This document shows, piece after piece, positions 16,127-24,903 of a DNA stretch of 55,169 nucleotides (its first letter is position 1; every line of letters starts with the position of its first letter). Origin of the DNA: Bacteroidales bacterium. GTDB lineage: Bacteria; Bacteroidota; Bacteroidia; Bacteroidales; UBA932. Position numbers and translations under genes: made by a program. The notes beneath the pieces were generated by a model that saw only the letters and a list, made by a program, of their open reading frames with translations, was not told where the DNA came from and made no database searches. The DNA lies in assembly GCA_017443025.1 (NCBI GenBank), contig JAFSPG010000011.1:1-55169 (forward strand). Direction: 5' to 3'.

Positions 16127-17702
16127 ATACTTGGGTGATGATATCTGACTTTTCGGGATAGAGGCTCAGCAGCTTCGTACGAAGCTTATCACGGGTGATG
16201 ACGTCGCCGTCCAGCGCCTTGAAAATCATTCCGCGGCTGATGCCCCTTTCGTCAAGGTAAGAGAAAATCTGCGGGTGGAACCAGAACGACGAGCCAGCTA
16301 CCGGCATCGCTCCGCCGTATCTTTCGTTGTGCATCTTGTTCTGGATATAATAGGCCCACATTTCCCCGACTTCGCAGTAGCCGGCATCTTCGCCTGTACC
16401 GTCGCCGTAGGCCTCGAATCCCCGGAATACAAAGGACTGGATTACATATTTGACGTACTTGTCCCAGAATGTCGTGCCGACCTTGGCAAAATGGCTCGCG
16501 TGGGCAAGTTCGTGGATGGTCTCGAGGTAGAGGTCCTTGAAAGTCTGGCTGCCCTTCGTACCGATTGTCACGTCGGGAAGGAAGGCTTTGACAAGGGACG
16601 CGAAGAGGCCGAGGTATTTCCCGATGAGACTGTTGTCGATGCAGGCTCCGTGCTTTAGCATAGGTGCGCTGGAGGCCGACAGCCCGCCAATCAGCCAGAT
16701 TCTCAGGCCTTTGGTCGGACGGGTGATATCCATATCGTCTTCGTTGCAGCGGGAATAATACTCATAGGCCGCATTGCTGACGACGCTGCGACGGAATAGA
16801 TTCTTGTCGGAATTCTGGTCGATTGTTATATCCATTCCTTCCGCAGGGCCTTTGCCGAGAGTGGACATCGAAGCAGGAATGAGAATGAGGTTAAAGCCGA
16901 TGTCAAAACCTATTTTGTTCCGGAAGATGATACGATAGCGTGGCCTGGAGCCGTACTTGCGCGACATCTTGTAATATCCGTCGCGGTCGGTGTATGTGGT
17001 GGCGATTTTGACGAAGGAATTGCAGACGACCTTGACTTCTGCAAGGCCTACGGGCTTGCCTCCGGCATATTCCTCGTCGATTACGGTAATTCTGCCCTCG
17101 GGCGTGGCTGAACTGCCTTTCGTAGGCGGGCAGTAAAGGTCTTCGTTGCCGGTAATTCTGAAGGCTTCGGCTTCTACTGCATCCCAGTCGATGTCATCCA
17201 TCCCTGCCCTTGTGGAAGGGGAGTTTTCGGCAATGTAGCAGCGGTCGAGGATTTCGTAGCGGATTCCGGGAGGAAAGACGAAATTGTCGGGGACTACGCA
17301 GTACTGCCAGGTGATTTTTTCTTCGTCGATTTCAGGGTCGTGGTAATAGTCGCCTTCTTTGACGATACGGTAATCGACCGGATGGTCGATAAGCTCGAAA
17401 TCGAGGCCAGCGAGGGCGTCGTACTGCTCTTCAGTCTCTGGAAGGAATCTTACGTAGAGATTTGTGGGCTGGATGTCGACTCGGCCGGCCTTGGTCGGGT
17501 AGAGGTTGAACAGGGCCTTGGTGACATTGTCAACTGAATAGGGGTCTTCAAGCTTTTCGCCCAGCTCTATCATTCCGTGCGAGAGCTGTTCCACGGGGGT
17601 TTCATCGCCGGGATAGGGATCGTCCGGCGAGGCGCTCTTTTCGCAGCCGCCCAGCATCAGCAGGAAGGGGATTACAGATAAAAACGGAGTAAACTTTTTC
17701 AT
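16107..17702 (-). CDS. Zincin-like lipoprotein with HELAH motif
   Basis: This 531-residue lipoprotein (lipobox LMLGGC, Cys20) leads the envelope operon. A carboxypeptidase-regulatory-like beta domain spans about 210-260 (ITVIDEEYAGGKPVGLAEV to TYTDRDGYYKM). Near residue 395 is ETIHELAHASHF, an HExxH zinc-protease motif. The later Glu-rich GYCEVGEMWAYY near 447 could supply the third ligand, as in gluzincins. I infer a cell-surface metalloprotease. It may act on its own operon partners; that is inference. I know no named family for the whole chain. Confidence 0.7.
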   Translation of the reverse strand: MKKFTPFLSVIPFLLMLGGCEKSASPDDPYPGDETPVEQLSHGMIELGEKLEDPYSVDNVTKALFNLYPTKAGRVDIQPTNLYVRFLPETEEQYDALAGLDFELIDHPVDYRIVKEGDYYHDPEIDEEKITWQYCVVPDNFVFPPGIRYEILDRCYIAENSPSTRAGMDDIDWDAVEAEAFRITGNEDLYCPPTKGSSATPEGRITVIDEEYAGGKPVGLAEVKVVCNSFVKIATTYTDRDGYYKMSRKYGSRPRYRIIFRNKIGFDIGFNLILIPASMSTLGKGPAEGMDITIDQNSDKNLFRRSVVSNAAYEYYSRCNEDDMDITRPTKGLRIWLIGGLSASSAPMLKHGACIDNSLIGKYLGLFASLVKAFLPDVTIGTKGSQTFKDLYLETIHELAHASHFAKVGTTFWDKYVKYVIQSFVFRGFEAYGDGTGEDAGYCEVGEMWAYYIQNKMHNERYGGAMPVAGSSFWFHPQIFSYLDERGISRGMIFKALDGDVITRDKLRTKLLSLYPEKSDIITQVFERYAK

Positions 17703-17743
17703 ACGCGCAAGTTTTTAAAATACCTTCGGTCACCATTCCGTCG

Positions 17744-17786
17744 CAAAGGTATGACAGCGTAACCGTTTACTGAAAAATGTAAACGG
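17744..17786 (-). promoter_or_regulatory. Promoter of the zincin operon with overlapping palindrome
   Basis: A -7 box TACCTTTG lies at 17751 to 17744 on the minus strand, 42 nt before the ATG. At the -33 position is an 8-bp perfect inverted repeat, CCGTTTAC (17763-17770) and GTAAACGG (17779-17786) with an 8-nt spacer. It is placed where a repressor or activator dimer would control the promoter. Confidence 0.6.
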
Positions 17787-17873
17787 ATAATCTTGAAAAT
17801 CGCTGCTCTACGCCGATGTGGCTGCGAAAAAAGTTAAATCAACTCCGAGATAATGCGTCGTTTTCAGAAAAGC

Positions 17874-17904
17874 AAAAGCGAATGGCCGAAAGGTCATCCG
17901 CTTT
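17874..17904 (-). terminator. Terminator of tRNA-Leu
   Basis: On the minus strand, a stem of about 11 bp with one mismatch (AGCGGATGACC/GGCCATTCGCT around a TTTC loop) ends in TTTT, directly 3' of the tRNA gene. Confidence 0.75.
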
Positions 17905-17907
17905 GTG

Positions 17908-17992
17908 TGCGCGAGATCAGACTCGAACTGACACGCCAGTAATAGGCACTACCTCCTGAGAGTAGCGCGTCTACCAATTTCGCCACTCGCGC
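17908..17992 (-). tRNA. tRNA-Leu (anticodon CAG)
   Basis: The minus strand folds as a class II tRNA of 84 nt plus a discriminator A. The acceptor stem is GCGCGAG/CTCGCGC and the anticodon stem CTACT/GGTAG (one G-U pair) holds the loop CTCAGGA, giving anticodon CAG. There is a variable arm and the T-loop TTCGAGT. The CCA end is not encoded, as is usual in Bacteroidetes. Confidence 0.95.
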
Positions 17993-18005
17993 TCAGAATG
18001 GACTG

Positions 18006-18013
18006 CAAATATA
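18006..18013 (-). promoter_or_regulatory. Promoter -7 box of tRNA-Leu
   Basis: TATATTTG on the minus strand ends 13 nt before the tRNA 5' end, a sensible spacing for a tRNA promoter. Confidence 0.65.
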
Positions 18014-18022
18014 CAGATATTT

Positions 18023-18054
18023 TTTGAATTGCAATAGAATCATTTTTATATTTG
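18023..18054 (+). promoter_or_regulatory. Consensus promoter of the hydroxyacid dehydrogenase gene
   Basis: TTTG (18023-18026), a 20-nt spacer and TATATTTG (18047-18054) form a full Bacteroidetes consensus. The ATG lies 16 nt downstream, so the leader is very short. Confidence 0.8.
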
Positions 18055-18070
18055 CATAAAATCCAGCCGT

Positions 18071-19009
18071 ATGAAACAGCCTCTTGATATCGTCTTCCTG
18101 GACGCCCTTACGATGGGCGATACGCCGCTTACCGAAATAGAAAAGCTGGGCAATCTGACCTGTTATTCTTCATCTACCCGCGAGGAGGCTCTCGCCCGTG
18201 TGAAGGACTGCGATGTAGCCATCGTCAACAAAATCATCGTTGATGATGAGTTCCTCGATGCGGCGCCGAAGTTAAGGCTTGTCTGCGAGGCCGGCACTGG
18301 CATCAACAATATTGATACGGATGCCTGTGCGCGCAGGGGTGTCATAGTAAGGAACGTGGCCGGGTATTCAACCGATTCCGTGGCCCAGACTACCTGGATG
18401 CATATTCTTATGTTGTCTGGCCATTCAGCCTTTTACCGTAGCAGGGTATTGGACGGATCATATGCCAAAGGAGGCATCCATACGGAGCCGGAGAACCCTT
18501 TCTCCGAACTTGCCGGTAAGACCATCGGTATAGTAGGGATGGGCGCAATCGGACAAAAGGTCGCAAAGGTGGCCGTGGCCTTCGGAATGAAGGTTATATA
18601 TTACTCAACGTCAGGCACTTCGCACTGCACGGATTACCCGAGCGTATCCATTGAAGAATTGCTGAAGGAATCAGATGTCGTTAGTATAAACGCCCCACTG
18701 AACGAGCGTACAGCAGGGCTTATCAACTACGATAAGATGCGTCTTATGAAACCTACTGCCATCATTGTCAATACTGGTCGTGGCGGCATCGCGGTGGAGG
18801 CGGATATGGCCAGGGCCATTAACGACGAAATGATTGCCGGCGTGGGCCTGGATGTTTACGAGAAGGAACCTCTTCCTTCCGACAGCCCTTTGATGCATAC
18901 CCGTTTCCCGGACAGAGTAAGCCTTACTCCGCACATGGCCTGGCAGAGCGTCGAGGCACGCGGACGCCTTGCCGCTGAAATGGCGGCTAATATCGCAAAA
19001 GGCTGGTAA
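18071..19009 (+). CDS. D-2-hydroxyacid dehydrogenase (NAD-dependent)
   Basis: This 312-residue cytosolic enzyme interconverts a D-2-hydroxy acid and its 2-oxo acid. Features are EAGTGINNID near 77, the Rossmann motif GIVGMGAIGQKVA near 152-164, the substrate Arg in VNTGRGGIAVE near 236, the Glu in DVYEKEPLP near 265 and the catalytic His in LTPHMAWQS near 290. The TPHMAWQS form is common in glycerate/hydroxypyruvate reductases, so hydroxypyruvate reductase is a fair guess. It is monocistronic, converging on guaA with a 5-nt gap. Confidence 0.88.
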   Translation: MKQPLDIVFLDALTMGDTPLTEIEKLGNLTCYSSSTREEALARVKDCDVAIVNKIIVDDEFLDAAPKLRLVCEAGTGINNIDTDACARRGVIVRNVAGYSTDSVAQTTWMHILMLSGHSAFYRSRVLDGSYAKGGIHTEPENPFSELAGKTIGIVGMGAIGQKVAKVAVAFGMKVIYYSTSGTSHCTDYPSVSIEELLKESDVVSINAPLNERTAGLINYDKMRLMKPTAIIVNTGRGGIAVEADMARAINDEMIAGVGLDVYEKEPLPSDSPLMHTRFPDRVSLTPHMAWQSVEARGRLAAEMAANIAKGW

Positions 19010-19014
19010 TCAGA

Positions 19015-20592
19015 TTATTCCCACTCTATTGTTGCCGGGGGTTTCGATGAAATGTCGTAAACTACCCGGTTGATTCCCTTGACTTTCCGGATGATTTCAT
19101 TGCTGACTGAAGCCAGGAAATCGTAGGGGAAGCGGAACCAGTCGGCCGTCATTGCGTCGGTCGATACTACGGCTCTCAAGGCTACTGCACTCTCGTAGGT
19201 GCGTTCGTCGCCCATGACTCCCACGCTTTGAACGGGCAGCAGAATTACGCCGGCCTGCCAGATGGCATCGTAGAGGGTTTTGGCCTGCTGCCTGGGGTCG
19301 GATGCCGAGGGGAAGCCGGCTCCTGGAGCTTCTTTCAGGCTGCGGATGAAAATATCGTCGGCCTCGCGGAGGATATCCAGCTTCTCGCGGGTGACTTCAC
19401 CTATTACGCGGATTGCCAGGGAAGGCCCGGGGAAGGGATGTCGGCCGATAAGTTCTTCGCTTATTCCGAGCGAACGGCCTACCCGGCGGACTTCGTCCTT
19501 GAACAGAGTTCGCAGCGGCTCGACTATCTTGAGATGCATCTTCTCGGGAAGGCCGCCTACGTTATGATGGGATTTGATTTTCTGTGCTACTCCTGCCACT
19601 CCGGCCGATTCGATTACGTCGGGGTAGATGGTTCCCTGGGCAAGGAACTGCGCTCCGTCAACCTTTGCGGCATATTTTTCAAAAGTTTCTACGAATACCC
19701 TCCCGATGGCCTTGCGCTTGGCTTCGGGGTCGGTGACGCCTGCCAGGGCTGAAAGAAAATCTTCTGATGCGTCGGCTCCGATGACGTTGAGGCCCATATC
19801 CTTGTATGAAGCCATTACCTTTTCAAATTCATTCTTGCGGAGCAGACCGTTATCTACGAATATGCAGGTGAGACGTTTGCCGATGGCTTTATCGAGAAGA
19901 ACGGCCGCCACCGTTGAATCGACGCCGCCGCTCAGCCCGAGAATGACTTTTCCCTCGCCAATCTGCTCCTTGAGGGCTGCTACGGAGCTCTGGATGAAAC
20001 TTTCTGCCGTCCAGCCGCCTAAGCAGCCGCATACCTTGTAGCAGAAGTTCGAAAGCATCTTCGAGCCTTCTTCGGAGTGATATACCTCGGGGTGGAACTG
20101 GAGCCCGTAAATCTGCCGGCCGTCCAGACGGAAAGCAGCGTTTCTTACGTCTTCAGTGCTGCCGAGAAGGGTGCAACCCGAGGGAAGGGAAGTGATACTG
20201 TCGCCGTGCGACATCCAGACGGTGGATTCCTTGCTGATTCCTTCGAAAAGTGGTTCGTCCTGAGAGTGAATCTTAAACTGAGCACGCCCGTATTCCCTTG
20301 ACTGAGAGTGTTCTACGGAGCCTCCGTAATACTTTGATATGAACTGGGCTCCATAGCAGATTCCTAGCACTGGGCGGCTGGCCTCTATGGCTCCAAGATT
20401 GATGCTCGGGGCATTCTCTTCGAGTACGGAACAGGGGCTTCCGGAGATGATGAAGCCTTTGATATCATCGCTGATTGCAGGAATTTTGTTGTAGGGGACA
20501 ATCTCGCAGTAAATTCCTGCTTCCCTGAGGCGGCGGCCTATCAGCATGGTGACCTGGGAGCCGCAGTCGAGTATGATAATCTTTTCAGTCAT
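19015..20592 (-). CDS. guaA: GMP synthase (glutamine-hydrolysing)
   Basis: GuaA turns XMP into GMP with ATP and glutamine. The N-terminal class I amidotransferase has the nucleophile Cys in LGICYGAQF near 82 and His/Glu in [13 protein letters not shown] near 168. The ATP-pyrophosphatase domain has [13 protein letters not shown] near 225. The C-terminal dimer domain ends in the conserved PPATIEWE. Length is 525 residues with the ATG at 20592. The earlier in-frame start at 20616 falls in the promoter -7 box and is rejected. Confidence 0.97.
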   Translation of the reverse strand: MTEKIIILDCGSQVTMLIGRRLREAGIYCEIVPYNKIPAISDDIKGFIISGSPCSVLEENAPSINLGAIEASRPVLGICYGAQFISKYYGGSVEHSQSREYGRAQFKIHSQDEPLFEGISKESTVWMSHGDSITSLPSGCTLLGSTEDVRNAAFRLDGRQIYGLQFHPEVYHSEEGSKMLSNFCYKVCGCLGGWTAESFIQSSVAALKEQIGEGKVILGLSGGVDSTVAAVLLDKAIGKRLTCIFVDNGLLRKNEFEKVMASYKDMGLNVIGADASEDFLSALAGVTDPEAKRKAIGRVFVETFEKYAAKVDGAQFLAQGTIYPDVIESAGVAGVAQKIKSHHNVGGLPEKMHLKIVEPLRTLFKDEVRRVGRSLGISEELIGRHPFPGPSLAIRVIGEVTREKLDILREADDIFIRSLKEAPGAGFPSASDPRQQAKTLYDAIWQAGVILLPVQSVGVMGDERTYESAVALRAVVSTDAMTADWFRFPYDFLASVSNEIIRKVKGINRVVYDISSKPPATIEWE

Positions 20593-20684
20593 CGGAATCC
20601 GGGTTTGCAAGTGCAAAAATACAACAAATAGTTTATTATCTCCCCGAAAATCCCTACTTTTGCAAGTTTTTATAGGAAAAAGAT
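20593..20684. promoter_or_regulatory. Divergent promoter region of guaA and typA
   Basis: A minus-strand -7 box TATTTTTG (20621 to 20614) serves guaA and a plus-strand TACTTTTG (20655-20662) serves typA. Neither has a clear TTG -33. No coding sequence is seen between the two genes. Confidence 0.6.
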
Positions 20685-22490
20685 ATGGACGTAAGAAATA
20701 TCGCCATCATTGCCCACGTCGACCACGGCAAAACTACTCTGGTCGACAGGATGATTTATCAGGCCGACCTTGTACGCAGGCCGGAGAATCTTGGCGAACT
20801 TATCCTCGACAACAACGACCTTGAGCGCGAGAGAGGTATCACCATTCTCGCAAAGAATGTATCTGTTGTTTATAAAGGGGTAAAAATCAACATTATAGAT
20901 ACTCCAGGGCATAGCGATTTCGGCGGTGAAGTCGAAAGGGTGCTCAATATGGCCGATGGCGTTCTCCTTCTCGTTGACGCCTTCGAAGGCTGTATGCCCC
21001 AGACCAGATTCGTCCTTAACAAAGCTATCGAGATGGGTAAGAAACCCGTTGTCGTGGTCAATAAGGTGGATAAGCCCAACTGCCGCCCGGACGAGGTTCA
21101 GGAAGAGGTCTTCGACCTTATGTTCGCCCTCGGAGCTACTGAAGAACAGCTTGATTTCAAGACGATTTTCGGCAGCGCAAAGCAGGGCTGGATGGACAAC
21201 GACTGGAAGGAGCACGGCAGCGACATCACTCCTCTTCTGGATGCAATTCTCGAAGAGATTCCCGCGCCGGAGCAGAAGGAGGGAACGCCTCAGCTGCTGA
21301 TTTCCTCCCTCGAATATTCTCCCTATCTCGGACGTATCGCTGTCGGCCGCGTAACCCGCGGAACCCTTCGTACCGGCATGGGTATCAGCCTTTGCAAACG
21401 ATACGATATCGTTGAAAAACAGAAGATCAAGCAACTGATGGTCTTCGACGGCCTCGGCAAGAAGAACGTCGATGAGGTGCAGTGCGGCGACATCTGCGCC
21501 ATCGTGGGAATAGAAGGTTTCGAAATCGGAGATACCGTTGCCGACCTCGAGAATCCGGAGGCCCTTCCGCCTATCGCCGTTGATGAGCCTACGATGAGCA
21601 TGCTCTTCATGATCAACAATTCTCCTTTCTTCGGCAAGGATGGCAAATTCGTTACCTCCCGCCATATCAAGGAACGTCTCGACAAGGAACTTGAGAAGAA
21701 TCTCGCCCTCCGCGTAAAACCCGGTTTGAACGCTGATTCTTTCGTGGTTTACGGCAGGGGAGTGCTCCATCTTTCCGTTCTTATCGAGACTATGCGCCGA
21801 GAAGGATTTGAACTTCAGGTCGGCCAGCCCAAGGTACTTGACAAGACCATCGGAGGCCAGAGGTGCGAGCCTATAGAGGAGCTCTCCATCGAGGTTCCCG
21901 AGGAGTTCGTAGGCACGGCAATCGAGCTTTCTACCCGCCGCAAGGGCGCCCTCACGCATATGGAGCCACGCGGCGACCGCACCCTCCTCGAGTTTGATAT
22001 TCCTACCCGCGGAATGATGGGCCTTCGCAGCAATATGCTTACGGCTACCCAGGGTGAGGCTGTGATTGCCCACCGTTTCAAGGAGTATCAGCCCTACAAG
22101 GGCGAGATTGACCGCCGCAACAACGGCTCTCTCGTATCGCTCGAGACCGGCGACGCCATTGCTTATTCGATGAACAAGCTCCTCGACCGCGGACGCTTCT
22201 TTGTGGAGCCCGGAGAGGAAATCTACGGCGGACAGGTTGTCGGAGAGCATACCCGCGAGAGGGACCTCAACGTCAATATCTGCAAGACCAAGAAGCTGAC
22301 CAACGTGCGTGCGGCCGGAAGCGACGAGAAGATTATTCTTCCTCCCGCCATCAAATTCTCTCTCGAAGAGGCCCTGGAATACATCCAGGAGGATGAACTG
22401 GTGGAAGTTACGCCTCACTTCATGCGAATCCGCAAGACGATGCTCGACCCCCTCGAGCGCAAGCGTCACGGCGACTCGATTGACGAATAG
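20685..22490 (+). CDS. typA: Ribosome-associated GTPase TypA/BipA
   Basis: TypA is an EF-G-like translational GTPase involved in ribosome assembly and stress growth. The 601-residue protein has G1 [10 protein letters not shown] near 11, switch [12 protein letters not shown] near 47, G3 [16 protein letters not shown] near 73, G4 [13 protein letters not shown] near 127, a beta-barrel domain II, EF-G-like domains III and V and the BipA-specific C-terminus. Length fits the family. A large ORF on the opposite strand is an antisense shadow. Confidence 0.97.
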   Translation: MDVRNIAIIAHVDHGKTTLVDRMIYQADLVRRPENLGELILDNNDLERERGITILAKNVSVVYKGVKINIIDTPGHSDFGGEVERVLNMADGVLLLVDAFEGCMPQTRFVLNKAIEMGKKPVVVVNKVDKPNCRPDEVQEEVFDLMFALGATEEQLDFKTIFGSAKQGWMDNDWKEHGSDITPLLDAILEEIPAPEQKEGTPQLLISSLEYSPYLGRIAVGRVTRGTLRTGMGISLCKRYDIVEKQKIKQLMVFDGLGKKNVDEVQCGDICAIVGIEGFEIGDTVADLENPEALPPIAVDEPTMSMLFMINNSPFFGKDGKFVTSRHIKERLDKELEKNLALRVKPGLNADSFVVYGRGVLHLSVLIETMRREGFELQVGQPKVLDKTIGGQRCEPIEELSIEVPEEFVGTAIELSTRRKGALTHMEPRGDRTLLEFDIPTRGMMGLRSNMLTATQGEAVIAHRFKEYQPYKGEIDRRNNGSLVSLETGDAIAYSMNKLLDRGRFFVEPGEEIYGGQVVGEHTRERDLNVNICKTKKLTNVRAAGSDEKIILPPAIKFSLEEALEYIQEDELVEVTPHFMRIRKTMLDPLERKRHGDSIDE

Positions 22491-22544
22491 TCGCTCCCGC
22501 CGAAAAGTTTTTGCTTAAAGTGGCGATATTTTAAAAGAATTTTG

Positions 22545-22552
22545 TATCTTTG
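22545..22552 (+). promoter_or_regulatory. Promoter -7 box of the DUF177-rpmF operon
   Basis: TATCTTTG matches TAnnTTTG and ends 27 nt before the ATG at 22580. An in-frame TTG at 22550 lies inside it and is not used. No good -33 was found. Confidence 0.6.
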
Positions 22553-22579
22553 CAGCCCTTAAAATCTGTTTATTTGGGA

Positions 22580-23107
22580 ATGGACGAGAATTTGCTCATT
22601 GAGATAAATGGATTGTCCGATGGAAGCATCAGCCGCCATTGGAGTTTGGGAAAAGAGTTCTTTGCATTATTTGGCAATGGCGATATCCGCGACGGAAAGG
22701 TCGAGGCGGATGCAAAGCTGACCAGGTCTTCGGGCAAAATCTCAGTTGATTTGAGGCTCCGCGGGTCTGTCACCGTTCTTTGCGACAGATGCCTCTCTCC
22801 GCTGCAGGTGCCGGTAAAGGAAGAGATTCCGATAGTTGTCAAGTTTGGAGAGGCTCCCTCGGGTGAGGGAAGCGACAATCTTGATGATGATGTCGAAGAA
22901 GTTTTCCTTCCGGAGGAAGCTGGAGCGCTGGACCTTGGGCAGATAGCTTACGACTATGTCTGTCTGGCAATCCCCCTCAGAAGGGTTCATCCCAAGGGAG
23001 GCTGCGACGAGTCGGTTGCGATGTATATCGCTGATGAAGCGGCATCTGCGCCGGTGTCTGAAAGTCCCTTTGCCGGGCTCAAGGATTTGCTGGATGCAAA
23101 AAAGTAG
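22580..23107 (+). CDS. DUF177 (YceD-like) protein
   Basis: A 175-residue protein of the DUF177/YceD family, found directly before rpmF in most bacteria and linked to 23S rRNA or ribosome assembly. The motif CDRCLSPLQVPV near 72 and the acidic stretch DNLDDDVEEVFLPEE near 102 are typical, and PLRRVHPKGGC carries the late Cys. It lies 60 nt before rpmF and should share its transcript. The ATG at 22580 was chosen because it follows the -7 box. Confidence 0.87.
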   Translation: MDENLLIEINGLSDGSISRHWSLGKEFFALFGNGDIRDGKVEADAKLTRSSGKISVDLRLRGSVTVLCDRCLSPLQVPVKEEIPIVVKFGEAPSGEGSDNLDDDVEEVFLPEEAGALDLGQIAYDYVCLAIPLRRVHPKGGCDESVAMYIADEAASAPVSESPFAGLKDLLDAKK

Positions 23108-23167
23108 CGGCGAGCCAAGTATGCGAAGAATTTTGATTTGAATAAGTAAATATAAAAATTATAAGAA

Positions 23168-23350
23168 ATGGCACATCCTAAACACAAAATCTCCAAGCAG
23201 AGAAGAGATAAGAGAAGAACTCACGATCACGCTGCAGTTCCCACTCTGACAACATGTTCCAATTGCGGCGCTACCGTTATTTTCCACCGTGTATGCCCTG
23301 AATGCGGCTACTATCGCGGTCGTCAGATTATCGTAAAGAACGCCGAATAA
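23168..23350 (+). CDS. rpmF: 50S ribosomal protein bL32
   Basis: A 60-residue large-subunit protein starting MAHPKHKISKQRRDKRRTHD. A zinc ribbon of the CxxC type is present (CSNCGATVIFHRVCPECG), so this is the zinc-binding form. The gene follows DUF177 in the common yceD-rpmF pair. The leader is A/T-rich with no Shine-Dalgarno sequence. tRNA-Arg begins 5 nt after the stop codon. Confidence 0.97.
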   Translation: MAHPKHKISKQRRDKRRTHDHAAVPTLTTCSNCGATVIFHRVCPECGYYRGRQIIVKNAE

Positions 23351-23355
23351 TACGC

Positions 23356-23427
23356 GGCTCGATAGTTCAACGGATAGAACGGAAGTTTCCTAAACTTTAA
23401 ATCGTGGTTCGATTCCACGTCGGGCTA
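23356..23427 (+). tRNA. tRNA-Arg (anticodon CCT)
   Basis: The acceptor stem GGCTCGA/TCGGGCT includes G-U pairs. The anticodon stem GAAGT/ACTTT holds the loop TTCCTAA, giving anticodon CCT. The T-arm is CGTGG TTCGATT CCACG. No CCA is encoded. It lies 5 nt after rpmF and may be processed from that transcript. Confidence 0.93.
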
Positions 23428-23461
23428 CAAGAAAGACCTGCCAGCCGGCAGGTCTTTCTCG
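23428..23461 (+). terminator. Terminator after tRNA-Arg
   Basis: A perfect 13-bp stem (AGAAAGACCTGCC / GGCAGGTCTTTCT) with an AGCC loop starts within 3 nt of the tRNA end. The T-run is contained in the stem's 3' arm (TCTTTCTC) and is short. Confidence 0.75.
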
Positions 23462-23606
23462 TACCCCGTTTTCCTATACTAGGGGACGTGATATAATTAC
23501 CATTTTTAGTTGGAGACAGATAATCAAAAGCGGACATTGTTTTACCCAAATTATGAATAAAATTTGGAGTCTGATAGAATGAACGTTGAAATTCAAAAAG
23601 CGATAA

Positions 23607-23762
23607 ATGATGAAAAAGATTATCTGTGTAGCCCTGGCGGCGGGTGTGGCGATTGCCCTGGCCTCCTGTAACAGCAATTCCGCTCCGGCGCTCGACGGGC
23701 GGGGGAACGAAATCAATGATTCGAAAGGGAATCCCATCCGTCCTGTCTATTGCGGGCAGTAA
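23607..23762 (+). CDS. Small lipoprotein, 51 residues
   Basis: An ORF of 51 residues starts MMKKIICVALAAGVAIALAS and has the lipobox ALASC with Cys near 20. The mature part is only about 32 residues, hydrophilic (NSNSAPALDGRGNEINDSKG) and ends PVYCGQ. The basic-hydrophobic-lipobox layout supports a real gene; function is unknown. It stands alone between the tRNA-Arg terminator and the rhamnose operon promoter. A second ATG at 23610 is equally possible as start. Stretches 23462-23606 and 23763-23818 hold no other gene. Confidence 0.7.
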   Translation: MMKKIICVALAAGVAIALASCNSNSAPALDGRGNEINDSKGNPIRPVYCGQ

Positions 23763-23765
23763 GTA

Positions 23766-23796
23766 TTGTTTTTTTCGATGGGAATGCGTAACTTTA
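23766..23796 (+). promoter_or_regulatory. Promoter of the rhamnose operon
   Basis: TTG (23766-23768), a 20-nt spacer and TAACTTTA (23789-23796). The -7 box has A in place of the last G, consistent with a weak promoter that needs an activator. The ATG is 22 nt downstream. Confidence 0.5.
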
Positions 23797-23818
23797 CAAG
23801 AACTATTAACCATTAAAA

Positions 23819-24895
23819 ATGATGCGAAAAGTTCTTGTTGTTATCGCAACGGCTCTTGCCCTGTTTTCCTGTAAAAATGATGAGTATAAACAGTATTGTC
23901 TGATGGCCGGTGATGTCGCTATGGTCGTAACCAATTATGGCGCCCGCGTGATGTCGCTCACTACCCCCGACAAAGACGGCAATCTCGAAAATATCGTTGT
24001 CGGTCACAAGACCGTTCAGGAATATGTAACCCCTCCAGGGGAGCGGTTCCTGGGCGCCTGCGTAGGCCCTGTTGCAAACCGTATCGGCGGAGCATCCTTT
24101 ACCCTTGACGGGGTGGAGTATCATACCCCTGTAAATGACAACGGCTGCAATACCCTCCACGGCGGCTTCAAGGGCGTCGACCATCTCGTATGGGATGTGG
24201 TCTCCGCCTGCGACACAGCCATCGTCTTCCATCTCCTTCACCCCGACGGCTTTGAAGGCTATCCCGGCAATCTGGATATGACGATGACTTATTCCCTCAA
24301 CCCTAATAACGAGTTCAAGATTACTTATCTGGCTACCACCGACAAACCTACGCCTGTAAGTTTCAGCCATCATCCCTTCTTCTGCCTTCGCGGCGAAGGC
24401 AATGGCAGCGTCGAAGAGTATCTGATGCAAATCAATGCTTCGCATTATACCCCCATTGATGCCAAGAGCATCCCTACCGGAGAAATAGCCCCCGTAGAGG
24501 GTACGCCCTTCGATTTCAGGGAGCCTCATCTGATTGGGGAACGCATCGGCCAGGATAACGAGCAGCTTGTCAATGCCCGCGGGTATGACCATAACTGGTG
24601 CGTCGACAAAACTACCGACGGCGTTGAGCTCGTCTGCCGCTTTGAGGACCCTCTGTCAGGCAGATACGTCGAAGTTCTCTCCGACCAGCCGGGTCTTCAG
24701 TTCTACAGCGGAAACTTCTTCTTCGGCACCGAGAACGGCTCCAACGGTAAGCCTCTCGATTTCCGCAGCTCGCTTGTCATAGAAACTCAGAAATATCCCG
24801 ATGCGGTCAATCACCCGAACTTCACTCCAGTGATTCTCCGCCCCGGTGAGCAGTACACCCATACTTGTATATTCCGTTTCGGAGTAACTAAGTAA
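23819..24895 (+). CDS. Aldose 1-epimerase (GalM family), lipoprotein
   Basis: GalM enzymes interconvert the alpha and beta anomers of sugars. The 358-residue protein has a lipobox (ALFSC, Cys18), so it is probably periplasmic or on the cell surface. The body has VANRIGGASFTLDG near 82, the His in CNTLHGGFKG near 114, FSHHPFFCLRG near 182 (second catalytic His) and the general-base Glu in SSLVIETQKYPDAVNHPNF near 324. It starts the operon with rhaB, rhaA and rhaT, so it may supply the L-rhamnose anomer that RhaT or RhaA prefers. That link is inferred from position. Confidence 0.88.
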   Translation: MMRKVLVVIATALALFSCKNDEYKQYCLMAGDVAMVVTNYGARVMSLTTPDKDGNLENIVVGHKTVQEYVTPPGERFLGACVGPVANRIGGASFTLDGVEYHTPVNDNGCNTLHGGFKGVDHLVWDVVSACDTAIVFHLLHPDGFEGYPGNLDMTMTYSLNPNNEFKITYLATTDKPTPVSFSHHPFFCLRGEGNGSVEEYLMQINASHYTPIDAKSIPTGEIAPVEGTPFDFREPHLIGERIGQDNEQLVNARGYDHNWCVDKTTDGVELVCRFEDPLSGRYVEVLSDQPGLQFYSGNFFFGTENGSNGKPLDFRSSLVIETQKYPDAVNHPNFTPVILRPGEQYTHTCIFRFGVTK

Positions 24896-24903
24896 TAAGT
24901 CGT

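Noticed and set aside
20670-22469. 599-codon ORF antisense to typA
   Set aside because: It mirrors a well-conserved typA gene whose reading frame explains it; the translation shows no known domain and is a codon-bias shadow.
23644-23874. 76-codon plus-strand ORF overlapping the 51-residue lipoprotein
   Set aside because: It runs in another frame across the rhamnose promoter and into galM, and has no signal or motif, whereas the lipoprotein frame has a clear lipobox.
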